Shown: one piece after another, positions 22,766-30,507 of the stretch
Numbering within the stretch: the first letter of the stretch is position 1
How the letters are laid out: each line of letters opens with the position of its first letter
Position numbers and translations under genes: made by a program
Notes under the pieces: generated by a model
What the model was told of the DNA's origin: nothing
What the model saw: the letters and a program-made list of their open reading frames with translations, nothing else
Database searches by the model: none
IMG/VR virus record: IMGVR_UViG_3300028844_005013
Location: 1 to 45,815 of that record
Direction: 5' to 3' (one strand)
Source: a virus
Length of the DNA stretch: 45,815 bases

Positions 22766-23332
22766 TTATTTTAGGAGTCTAATTACTGGATCATTCTCTA
22801 CAGTAATTACTGCGGCGATAGCATCCGCAATGTCCTCGAACTCCCCCTTGAATCCCGTCGTCTTTGACCGGGCGCTCTTATACTTGTCAGCAACTCCGGG
22901 GAACATAGCCGCGATTTCCTTCTGCATCTTGGCCTTACTTGCGTTCGCACATCCACCTACCCTCTTCTTCGAGTCCTTAGCGGGTACCTCCAAGAGAGGA
23001 AGTTCTAGTAGTGCCGTTATGCATGTGACAATAGCCGTAGCAAACGCCATCCCTTTCACCGCGGATGAGGACTTCCCTCCACCTGAGGGCTGCTCGGACA
23101 CAACTACTAGTGGCTCGTAGTCATCTATGATAGCCTTGAGCTTATCGGTTATGTGAGCTATGCGGCGGGCGTCATCGCTGCTCTTGTAGATGCCCCGCTT
23201 CTTATTCTCAGGCTTGGTTTGAATAGCTCCGCTTGCAACTACATCCCAACCCCCTGAGGCCGGGAGCATAATACACCACCCAGTGCAAGTAAGGGATGGG
23301 TCTAACCCTAGTACAACTAGTGGGTCACTCAT
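22766..23332 (-). CDS. RuvC-like Holliday junction resolvase, 188 aa
   Basis: RNase H-fold signature: strand 1 VLGLDPSLTCTGW (D11), strand 4 VVVSEQPSG (E80) and a C-terminal acidic helix FEDIADAIAA (E166, D167, D170). RuvC-family enzymes cut four-way junctions; phage versions resolve recombination intermediates before packaging. It is the last gene of the leftward block, after a Cas4-like nuclease, a PD-(D/E)XK protein, RecA and a UvsW-like helicase, which fits late processing of branched DNA. Confidence 0.88.
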   Translation of the reverse strand: MSDPLVVLGLDPSLTCTGWCIMLPASGGWDVVASGAIQTKPENKKRGIYKSSDDARRIAHITDKLKAIIDDYEPLVVVSEQPSGGGKSSSAVKGMAFATAIVTCITALLELPLLEVPAKDSKKRVGGCANASKAKMQKEIAAMFPGVADKYKSARSKTTGFKGEFEDIADAIAAVITVENDPVIRLLK

Positions 23333-23346
23333 TTACGCTCTTACTC

Positions 23347-24201
23347 CTATCTTGTTCCAAAACATTCAAACGCGAACGGGCACTTACATGCACGCTTGTC
23401 CTTCAAAGACAAACACTCCCTCATACTAGGGGGTGGTGGGGTGCCTGCGTCAATCGCCTCCCACAATGTGTGGATCTTATCCACAGCCTTGTCCCACAAC
23501 TCTGGTTCTGCCTTGTAGCTCAAGGTCATCATCTTCTTCGTGTTCATGTTTACGTAGAGGAACACAGTCTCCTCCATCCCTGTCATGTGCTGGTAGGCAC
23601 ACGCCTGTACACGGTTGTACTCCGGGGGTTGGCGATTACTGATGACGCTCTTGAATGACCACTCATTAGCTGACTTGATCTCTAGGTGCTTGAGATCCTC
23701 CTCTAAATCATCAGAGGCTTTCACTTCGTCCCCCCTTGCTCCTGCCTCCAAGGCATGGAACACGCTGTTCATGCGGTTGTTACAGATCAACCCGTCAACA
23801 TGCCCCGAGAGTTTTAGCTCCTTGTCATATAAGGTATACTCCTCGTAATGGAATGTACCCCCGTCGCATTCAACGCAGGCGTCGGGATAGTAACAGTCCT
23901 TGTGGGAATGGTGGCAGGTGACACACACCCACTCCCCTTTGAGGAAACCAAGAGGACCAATCACAACTGATTGTAAGTACTCATGGATGAATGTTCCCAA
24001 CGTAAAGGTGAAGTCAAGCTCCCGTGTCATCTCTACGTACTTGGCCTCAGGGACTTGGAAGTGTTTGTCCTTGAAGTACTCCTCCCAGATACACATGTTG
24101 AATATCTGGGAGGATCTCACATACTTGGGGGCCTCGAATACTTTCCTCTCCCCCGCAGTCTGCTTGAGAATGCGGGCAAGTCTCCCAGCCTCACACGCCA
24201 T
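23347..24201 (-). CDS. Cas4/RecB-like PD-(D/E)XK exonuclease with zinc-ribbon insert, 284 aa
   Basis: The nuclease motifs are GTFIHEYLQ (H73), LSGHVDGLI (D136), HLEIKSAN (E174, K176) and RVQACAYQ (Q199). C37 in SSQIFNMCIWEEY with C272, C274 and C280 near the C-terminus (also C263) fits the Fe-S cluster of Cas4/AddB-type nucleases. An extra cluster of cysteines (C93, C96, C103, C109, C112) is inserted before the catalytic core and looks like a zinc ribbon. There are no CRISPR repeats or other cas genes, so this is a phage recombination nuclease. Overlaps the HAD gene by 11 bases. Confidence 0.85.
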   Translation of the reverse strand: MACEAGRLARILKQTAGERKVFEAPKYVRSSQIFNMCIWEEYFKDKHFQVPEAKYVEMTRELDFTFTLGTFIHEYLQSVVIGPLGFLKGEWVCVTCHHSHKDCYYPDACVECDGGTFHYEEYTLYDKELKLSGHVDGLICNNRMNSVFHALEAGARGDEVKASDDLEEDLKHLEIKSANEWSFKSVISNRQPPEYNRVQACAYQHMTGMEETVFLYVNMNTKKMMTLSYKAEPELWDKAVDKIHTLWEAIDAGTPPPPSMRECLSLKDKRACKCPFAFECFGTR

Positions 24202-24580
24202 GAGATGATACCCACTCCTCCAGTAGCTTGCGAGTCCTCTCCCAATCTACTTGGTGGTTAGCATCGAGGGGCATACCTAACCCCCGGTCATCAATGTACA
24301 GGTTGGCGTAGGCTTTCGGACTACGGGTCCATGCCTCCTGCCCCGGTGTATGGTTAACCCCATAGAGGGTGATGCCCCGGTTAGAGAACCAACGTACTGC
24401 CTCACGGAGTCCGTCGTCTGACCGCATTGTGAACAAGGTAATATGTGCTCCAATCTCCTCGGTCAACCAGCGAAGGGTCTCCACTGCTAGAGGGAGGTCG
24501 GGGCCTGTCTCAGGGTACCGCTGCTCAACAACAGTGCCATCAAAGTCTAGCCCTATATGGAATTCTGGGTGGTCATTCAT
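24191..24580 (-). CDS. HAD-superfamily phosphatase, 129 aa
   Basis: Motif I is LDFDGT (D12, D14), motif II TMR (T51), motif III lysine K89, and motif IV IDDRG (D97, D98). The short, cap-less form resembles small phage or bacterial HAD hydrolases acting on nucleotides, sugar phosphates or polynucleotide ends. The substrate is not determinable. It sits among DNA-processing genes. Confidence 0.82.
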   Translation of the reverse strand: MNDHPEFHIGLDFDGTVVEQRYPETGPDLPLAVETLRWLTEEIGAHITLFTMRSDDGLREAVRWFSNRGITLYGVNHTPGQEAWTRSPKAYANLYIDDRGLGMPLDANHQVDWERTRKLLEEWVSSHGV

Positions 24581-24584
24581 AAAT

Positions 24585-24914
24585 CTAATCTCCTTTCAAG
24601 GTGCTGAGTGGGACTACTGCCCACTCGTTCTCAAAGTTCTTGCAGTTGTTGAACACAACTACAATGGCAGGGTCGCGCGCCTGCCCGTCTGCCTCTGCTT
24701 GGATCTTCTGGAGATCCGCTAAGGTAATGCGGAAGGAGTTCATGTCAGTGGACTTTAAGTCTACCAAGAAATCCTCGAACTTGACATCTCCTTTGAAACC
24801 ACTGATAGCCCCGGAACAAGGTTGCCGAAACCCTTTGTGCTTCTTAGCGAACTGCTTCTCAGCGTTGTTCACTTTCTTCTTCCTATTCTCTGGTGCATCA
24901 AACCGGAAAGCCAT
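24585..24914 (-). CDS. PD-(D/E)XK resolvase-like protein, 109 aa
   Basis: E19, the SGAISGFKGDV segment (D43) and FLVDLKST (D52, K54) fit the D-(D/E)xK core of archaeal Hjc-like and phage Holliday-junction nucleases, with the helix ADLQKIQAEADGQ after it. Likely a structure-selective nuclease. Having both this and a RuvC-like enzyme is notable. The start follows a GGGAGGGAGTAAACC leader after the sulfotransferase gene. Confidence 0.72.
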   Translation of the reverse strand: MAFRFDAPENRKKKVNNAEKQFAKKHKGFRQPCSGAISGFKGDVKFEDFLVDLKSTDMNSFRITLADLQKIQAEADGQARDPAIVVVFNNCKNFENEWAVVPLSTLKGD

Positions 24915-24917
24915 GGT

Positions 24918-25586
24918 TTACTCCCTCCCTAAAAACTTGAGTACCTGTTGTGACGCTGCCCACCCGGCTGACTCCTTGAAGGTAAGCTCAGGGAACTTCT
25001 GCTTGAACACACTAAGGGGATCATGCATGAAGACATCGAAGGATACCTCGCTCCATCGACCGTACTGCAAACGTTTGCACCACTTCGCCAAGGTCCCCCT
25101 ATACTTCTCAACTAACTTGGTAGCTCGGTCGTTGGTAAGGAGATCCCGCACTAGGAAGCTATCCAGAATTCGGTTAAGCCTTCTACGTACATGGACGATG
25201 TGACACTTGATCCCCCGAGCTTCTAACTCTCTCACGTATACAGGTAGAGTTAGGGACAACCGAGGGTCTTTGATACAGATAGCGGGACTGTCGTAACGAT
25301 CAAGGATATCCTTCACCTGCTGGTCATACTTTGTCTCCGTCATTAGGTGGCTGAAGTCTGTCTCTAACTCAGATAGAACCCAAGTCCCCGCCTCACCAAG
25401 GATAGTGTCATTGAGTCGCACTACCCTCTCATCCTCGAAGAACCCTTTGGGGTTGCCGCGGTCTGCGGGGATAAGGTCCAGCATCTGAACCGGCTCCCCT
25501 TTGTAGTGAGCACGGTAGAAAGTACCAGCCAGTGCCGAGGTACCAGACCGACCCACACCTACCAAAAGATAGCATACCTCTGTCAT
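24918..25586 (-). CDS. Sulfotransferase-family protein, 222 aa
   Basis: The 5'-phosphosulfate-binding loop-like GVGRSGTSALAGTFY (about 10-24) and the later ICIKDPRLSL segment match the PAPS-binding layout of sulfotransferases. Such genes occur in some environmental phages; the acceptor is unknown but could be a virion or cell-surface glycan made with the GalE and glycosyltransferases encoded in this window. Palindrome copy 13 (25066-25079) lies inside. Its start overlaps the recA stop, so the two are made from one message. Confidence 0.78.
   Translation of the reverse strand: MTEVCYLLVGVGRSGTSALAGTFYRAHYKGEPVQMLDLIPADRGNPKGFFEDERVVRLNDTILGEAGTWVLSELETDFSHLMTETKYDQQVKDILDRYDSPAICIKDPRLSLTLPVYVRELEARGIKCHIVHVRRRLNRILDSFLVRDLLTNDRATKLVEKYRGTLAKWCKRLQYGRWSEVSFDVFMHDPLSVFKQKFPELTFKESAGWAASQQVLKFLGRE
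25066..25079. repeat. Dispersed palindrome copy 13 (in gene 24918-25586)
   Basis: Perfect TGCAAACGTTTGCA inside coding sequence, read as C-K-R-L on the minus strand. Confidence 0.9.
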
Positions 25587-26680
25587 GTTAAAGCTCCCAC
25601 CACAATCGCGTAGAATACTTCGTATGCATCCAAATCATTTTGGAACTCTTTGATTAACCCATCCTTGCCTTTGGCCGATAGGGTAACCCCCGCCTCGGGT
25701 AGGTCGATCTTCCAAACCCCGGCCCCTACTTTGATTAAATCAAGTTTGCGCCCGTACTTGACAAGAGACTCAATGTTGTTGATCTCCCCTGCCTCATACG
25801 TTGCCAGTAGCTTGCCCGCCTTTCTACTCTCGTAGTCCAAGAGGGCTAGGTGAAAGGTGTACTCCAGCTTAGGAGTGAACGTCTTGTTCTTGTGGGCAGT
25901 GCCATGGATTTCCACGTAAGCTGACTTCGCCTCACCGGGAGCGTCATGTACTTTCGCCTTAGTGTTGCGGAGGTGAATAGCCGGGTGGAACAGTTGCCCC
26001 TTACCACCGGGGAGGGTAGATGGGTCACCAAACATAACACCAATCTTCTCCCGCATTTGGTTTACACAAATGAGGGCGGGTCCTGTGCCCCGCTTCTCGG
26101 TTAACCCGTTGGTCCACTTGCGGAAACCCTTGTTCATCAGTCGCGCATGAAGTCCGGGGTTCTGCTTCTCAGCCCCATCCTCGATCTCCTTAGAGGGCAG
26201 AGTAGCCTCAATACTGTCAAGGATTATGAGGTCAACGGTGTTCTCCCGGATGGCGGTGTCAATCAAATTGATGGCGTCCTCCCCACAAAGGGGCCACACC
26301 ACTAAGTTTCCTTCCGGGTCCATCCCATTTTGGATTGCCCACTTGACATCCAGTGACCCTTCCGTCTCTATCCATAGAGCCGATCCCGGAATGGACTCCT
26401 CGGACTCACATGGGTAACGCTCCTTGCAGGTGTGGCAGTAGTTCACAACCTCAGAGCACGCCCTGAGTAGGATGGTTGTTTTCCCGGAGGACTCTGGACC
26501 ATACACGAGACTCGTGCGGTTGAAGGGCCAGCCACCTCCAAGGGCGAGGTCAAGTTCAAGAGAACCTGAGCGGAAGCGTTTCAGCTTGGGGATCTTACCT
26601 GCCATAGCTGATAACTCCCCGTCATACTTCTTGTTTATACGGTCTCGGAGATTCTTCAACCGTGTCTCTGTGCTCTCCAC
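25583..26680 (-). CDS. recA: RecA-type recombinase, 365 aa
   Basis: Walker A GPESSGKT (61-68), Walker B LIILD (151-155) and the DNA-binding loop segment VNQMREKIGVMFGDPSTLPG are typical of RecA. The enzyme forms filaments on single-stranded DNA and drives strand exchange. An insertion CHTCKERYPC (82-91) between Walker A and the next strand adds three cysteines absent from usual RecA and may bind a metal. The C-terminus differs from cellular RecA, as expected for a phage enzyme. Confidence 0.92.
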   Translation of the reverse strand: MESTETRLKNLRDRINKKYDGELSAMAGKIPKLKRFRSGSLELDLALGGGWPFNRTSLVYGPESSGKTTILLRACSEVVNYCHTCKERYPCESEESIPGSALWIETEGSLDVKWAIQNGMDPEGNLVVWPLCGEDAINLIDTAIRENTVDLIILDSIEATLPSKEIEDGAEKQNPGLHARLMNKGFRKWTNGLTEKRGTGPALICVNQMREKIGVMFGDPSTLPGGKGQLFHPAIHLRNTKAKVHDAPGEAKSAYVEIHGTAHKNKTFTPKLEYTFHLALLDYESRKAGKLLATYEAGEINNIESLVKYGRKLDLIKVGAGVWKIDLPEAGVTLSAKGKDGLIKEFQNDLDAYEVFYAIVVGALT

Positions 26681-26681
26681 T

Positions 26682-27233
26682 TCAGTTCACCAGTTCCGAC
26701 ATCTCGACTTCCATTAGTGCTGCTACCTTCTCCTTAGCGAAAACCGCGGCAGTGTCAATGTCTTCGACTCTACAGGGAGTAGTGATTTCAATGTACACCT
26801 TGGCACCATTGTAGTCACCAAGGTTTACCGTGTTACCATAACCAAACCGGACACTCGCAGGGGCATGATTAACTGGGGCTACTTCAATGTGGTCTTCATC
26901 ACTGCTCTCTTCAATGACCTTGCCGTAGTGTGTCTTCTCCCGGTGGGTAGTCACTGTAGCTACTGCCTCTTGGACTTCCTGAACTGGCTCGGCCTCTTCT
27001 GCCACGGGTTCCTCTTCGGGTTCCTCCGCCACTAGGACAGGAGCAGGGTCAGGTGGGTTGATGACTGCCCCGAACTCATCCGTTTCAGGGGGAAGCTCTG
27101 GGACGGTGGTCTCTTCTTCCACTGGTGCTTCTTCTACAGTACTTGCCTCGGCCTCTTGCTTCTTACGAAGCTCTTCTAACCGTTGCAACTTCTTCTGCCG
27201 TAATTTCTCTAGGGCTTCTGCTCGTTCTCTCAT
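26682..27233 (-). CDS. Hypothetical protein, 183 aa, coiled coil plus acidic linker
   Basis: The start chosen is ATG at 27233, preceded by AAGGAAG; a GTG nine codons upstream has no such signal. Residues 1-35 are a charged coiled coil, about 40-110 an acidic Pro/Val/Glu linker. About 130-180 form a small domain (VNLGDYNGAKVYIEITTPCR) resembling a short domain seen next to phage recombination genes, by memory only. Placed between the UvsW-like helicase and RecA, it may be a recombination mediator. Confidence 0.72.
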   Translation of the reverse strand: MRERAEALEKLRQKKLQRLEELRKKQEAEASTVEEAPVEEETTVPELPPETDEFGAVINPPDPAPVLVAEEPEEEPVAEEAEPVQEVQEAVATVTTHREKTHYGKVIEESSDEDHIEVAPVNHAPASVRFGYGNTVNLGDYNGAKVYIEITTPCRVEDIDTAAVFAKEKVAALMEVEMSELVN

Positions 27234-27243
27234 GGGGTCTTCC

Positions 27244-28602
27244 TTACTTTTTTCGTTCACGTGTGAAATCTAACTTGGTATACACCTTCTCGCGTGCGCC
27301 GAAAAGGCCGTTGGCATAGGGGATTGCGCGGTCTACCACATCGACAACCATTGGAGGCTTCTTCTCCTTGGTAGGTCGCTGGATACGGCCTACCATCTGA
27401 GCGACCCTACTACGAGGTGTAGCAAGAACCAAAGTATCAAGGGAAGGAATATCGGTACCCTCTCCAAACATCCCATAAGTTGCCAGAACAACTCTGCACT
27501 CATCAGCCGTCGCACTCTCCATGTCGTCAGTAGAACGATATTTGACTATCTTACTTCCTGACGAGGATAAGAGACCCTCAAGGCTGTCTAGTTGTTTTAC
27601 TCTGTCGGTGAGCACAAGTGTTTTCCTACCGGCCTTGATTGCTCTCATGCAAACGTTTGCAATCATCTTGTTCCGGTCTTCGTCTTCTGCTATCATGGTT
27701 ATCAACTTGGAGGTGTTCAGCCCACCTCCGCGGATCTTGGGGGGCGTCTTCTTTGCCTCCCACTCCATGACATAGTAACTACCTTTAACGACTTGCCCGC
27801 GCATTGTAACAAGCTGCGGACCAATACTCCAATCGAGTAAGCACTTCAACCCATCCCGGCGATCCGGGGTAGCTGTGAGACCCAGCTTATAGCGGGCTGA
27901 GAAACTGTTAGCTACCTTGGAAAAGGTCTGGCTAGGGACACGATGTGATTCGTCGGACACAAGGAAACCAAAGTGGTCGAAGAACCCCGAGGCTCGGAAA
28001 CTTTCGAGACGAGAGTACAAGGTCTGGAAGGTTGCGATCACAATGTGAGCATCCTTGACGCATGGCTCATTAGCCCGCACCTTGACTACCCGCGCCTCAG
28101 GCATGAACCTGTTGATCTCCCTCTCCCACTGGTCCATGAGGTCGCACTTGTGGACGAGGACAATAGTCGGGGTCTTCATACGTGCGATAAGGTGCAGGGC
28201 AGTGATAGTCTTACCCGCGCCGCAGGTTGCTTTGATCCAACCTCCGGTCTGCCCTTCACGGTACGCTTTGATTACCGCCTCGTCAGCTACCTGCTGGCCC
28301 GGTCGCAATAGCCCCTCAAACTTTGGGGGTCTAGTCCATGGTCCTTTCAGGTGGCTATATTGGGTACAATCAAACACTTCAAACCGGGTGAATGTTTTGA
28401 AGAAGTACTCACGTGGCATACCAAACCACACATCGCCACCTAGTGTGTTCCTCTCATAATGAGTAGAGACCTCCGGTGGTACCCCTTTTGCGTAGGGGTT
28501 CTCGACTACCAATGTAAGGTCTTCCTTCAACCGCTCAATACCTGTAGAGCCAAGGTCAACAGCGCGCGCCCACGCTAATCTATCTAAGGTTACTCGTATC
28601 AC
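27244..28602 (-). CDS. SF2 DEAD/H helicase, UvsW/Rad25-like, 452 aa
   Basis: Motif I ATCGAGKT (125-132), motif II DESH (217-220), motif III GLTATPDRRDG and motif VI MVGRIQRP show a superfamily 2 helicase of the UvsW/XPB-like type. Phage UvsW unwinds branched DNA and R-loops and helps start recombination-dependent replication. Palindrome copy 14 lies at 27648-27661 in the second RecA-like domain (ANVC). A strong promoter precedes the gene. Confidence 0.88.
   Translation of the reverse strand: MIRVTLDRLAWARAVDLGSTGIERLKEDLTLVVENPYAKGVPPEVSTHYERNTLGGDVWFGMPREYFFKTFTRFEVFDCTQYSHLKGPWTRPPKFEGLLRPGQQVADEAVIKAYREGQTGGWIKATCGAGKTITALHLIARMKTPTIVLVHKCDLMDQWEREINRFMPEARVVKVRANEPCVKDAHIVIATFQTLYSRLESFRASGFFDHFGFLVSDESHRVPSQTFSKVANSFSARYKLGLTATPDRRDGLKCLLDWSIGPQLVTMRGQVVKGSYYVMEWEAKKTPPKIRGGGLNTSKLITMIAEDEDRNKMIANVCMRAIKAGRKTLVLTDRVKQLDSLEGLLSSSGSKIVKYRSTDDMESATADECRVVLATYGMFGEGTDIPSLDTLVLATPRSRVAQMVGRIQRPTKEKKPPMVVDVVDRAIPYANGLFGAREKVYTKLDFTRERKK
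27648..27661. repeat. Dispersed palindrome copy 14 (in gene 27244-28602)
   Basis: Perfect TGCAAACGTTTGCA inside coding sequence, read as A-N-V-C on the minus strand. Confidence 0.9.
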
Positions 28603-28631
28603 TTCTGATTCTCCTAATATTACTTTCTTGT

Positions 28632-28659
28632 ACTATACACCCTCAACCCCTAGAGTCAA
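28632..28659 (-). promoter_or_regulatory. Sigma70-like promoter for the helicase-recA genes
   Basis: On the minus strand: TTGACT (28654-28659), a 16-base spacer and TATAGT (28632-28637), in the 60-base gap after the polymerase gene and about 30 bases before the helicase start at 28602. Confidence 0.72.
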
Positions 28660-28662
28660 GTG

Positions 28663-30507
28663 CTATTTCGCCTCAGACCAGTTGTCATGCACCCCTATAT
28701 CCGCGTCCATGGGTACAGTCATTGGGTGAGCGTAGCGCATGTGGTACAGGATGATGTCACACACCTCGCTGGTTAGCACTTCCTCACACTCGAAGACTAC
28801 CTCGTCGTGTACCTCTGCTACTAACCACACCCCCTTCCCCCAAAGGTCCAACTCTCTGAGGTCCTCTTTGATATCACGCACCGCAGTCATCAAGTAATGG
28901 GCCTCAGCCGCCTGAATGGGTGCGTTAACCGCTTGGTTCAGGAAGTCTGCTCTCTTGTGCCGGTGGCTGCTTGCGGCATCTATCTCCTCACGGTCATACC
29001 TCCGTCGCCTGCCCCATGGGTCGGCAATGAAGTAGTTGTATATCACCTGCTTCTCAACATCGTGGTGCCACTTCTGTATACCTGTGTAAGCACTGAAAAA
29101 ACTGCGCTGAACACGTTCCCATTCCTTCAAGGGGCCACCGTATTCCTTGTGTAGCTTCCACGGGGTAGCTCCAAAGCTCATAGCAAAGTTGCAGTTCTTC
29201 CCAATCTTGCGGGAAGTGTGGGCAATATCGGCTGTCTGCTGGTGGACATCCAGCCCATGGTAAAACCCCTTGAATCCCTTGTCTTTCTCCTTGTTGGAGA
29301 TAGTCCTCTTGTCTGCTTCCACCCCACACTTAGGACACTGGGTTAGGAGGGAGGTACTGTGCCCGGTTACCCGGCATATCTTACACTGCCACGTCGTGTA
29401 TGCCTCCCGCATCTTCTCATCTCCTGAGATGTCTGCGATGATCCGAAGCTGCGCTTGGGACAGGTCGGCTACTAATAGCTTACACCCCTCACGGGTACCA
29501 ATACATTGGCGGATACTCAGAGGACCGGGAACTACAGGCACGTTCTGCATATTGGGTTTTGAAGACCTCTTGCGCCCGGTGTAAGTGGTCTGCCAGAAGG
29601 AGGGGTGAATCCTGCCGTCGATAGATTCTGTACACTTCTTCTGGAAAGGGTTCAGGTAAGTGTTCAGCATCTTTGATGCATTGCGGTACTCAAGGATGTC
29701 CTTACAGAAAGGGTACTTCTCTGACAAGGTAGTGAGTATCTTCTGGTCTACCTTGTACCCACCCTTTTCTGTAAGCTCCACGTCCTTCTTTGGGAGGCGC
29801 ACATCATCGAACAACCGCTCCCCCAACTTAGGGGAGCGGAGAGAGACATCATACCCTATGTGTGGGTACACCCGCATCTCTGCATCATGGGCTTTCTTCT
29901 TGTATGCTTCGACTAGCTCGGGCATGTGGTTCCAGTGTACTCCATTACGTTCCATATCCGCAACGTACTTGGTCCCATCCATATACAACCAAAACACATC
30001 AAGGACTCCGTCCTCCTCAAGGCCGGGACGCACTACCTCCTGCCACAGACGGAGAGTTTGGCGCACGTCGTCCCGTGCATACTGGGCAAACTTCTTTACA
30101 TCCGCTTCAGGGATAGCTGGTTCAAGTAGAGGGAGACCATGGAGGGGGTTAGCCTCGACAAACTCCACCATCTTGTAGCCAAAGTGTTTCTTTACTGAGT
30201 ATTTAAGTCCTAGTTTCTTCTCGTTTTCATCTACCAGATTTAGCCCCATCATTGTGTCAGCAATGGCGAGATCATCATACGAATCTATGTACCCTGCAAT
30301 GAGCAATCCGTTGAGGTCAAACTTCAGATTGTGCCCAACCCAAAGATCATCTTTGATAGCTCCTAATTGTGCGTGGATTTCGTCTGGATCACGGGTGTAA
30401 ATCGTGGCTTCCTCAGTACCATCAGTGATAGCCAGCCCTTCCATCCTCCATGTCGGGCAGTACAACTCGGTATGATTCGACTCAATGTCTATGCAGATAT
30501 CTCTCAT
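28663..30507 (-). CDS. DNA polymerase, family A, with 3'-5' exonuclease domain, 614 aa
   Basis: The exonuclease domain has DIE (D7, E9), HNLKFD (D64) and YARDD (D146). The polymerase has motif A DLSQAQLR (348-355), motif B R433-K437-F441 and motif C VHDE (566-569). A four-cysteine zinc-ribbon-like insert (C375, C378, C391, C394) sits between motifs A and B. In motif A the usual DYSQIELR reads DLSQAQLR, so the Glu that acts as steric gate in E. coli Pol I is Gln here. The protein starts at the exonuclease domain, with no 5' nuclease, as in T7-like phage polymerases. It is the likely replicative enzyme, in line with the helicase, primase and SSB genes upstream. Confidence 0.93.
   Translation of the reverse strand: MRDICIDIESNHTELYCPTWRMEGLAITDGTEEATIYTRDPDEIHAQLGAIKDDLWVGHNLKFDLNGLLIAGYIDSYDDLAIADTMMGLNLVDENEKKLGLKYSVKKHFGYKMVEFVEANPLHGLPLLEPAIPEADVKKFAQYARDDVRQTLRLWQEVVRPGLEEDGVLDVFWLYMDGTKYVADMERNGVHWNHMPELVEAYKKKAHDAEMRVYPHIGYDVSLRSPKLGERLFDDVRLPKKDVELTEKGGYKVDQKILTTLSEKYPFCKDILEYRNASKMLNTYLNPFQKKCTESIDGRIHPSFWQTTYTGRKRSSKPNMQNVPVVPGPLSIRQCIGTREGCKLLVADLSQAQLRIIADISGDEKMREAYTTWQCKICRVTGHSTSLLTQCPKCGVEADKRTISNKEKDKGFKGFYHGLDVHQQTADIAHTSRKIGKNCNFAMSFGATPWKLHKEYGGPLKEWERVQRSFFSAYTGIQKWHHDVEKQVIYNYFIADPWGRRRRYDREEIDAASSHRHKRADFLNQAVNAPIQAAEAHYLMTAVRDIKEDLRELDLWGKGVWLVAEVHDEVVFECEEVLTSEVCDIILYHMRYAHPMTVPMDADIGVHDNWSEAK

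Noticed and set aside
23347-24201. CRISPR-Cas adaptation gene
   Set aside because: No CRISPR repeats, cas1 or cas2 anywhere in the window. The repeats seen are tandem or dispersed palindromes, not spacer-separated repeats.
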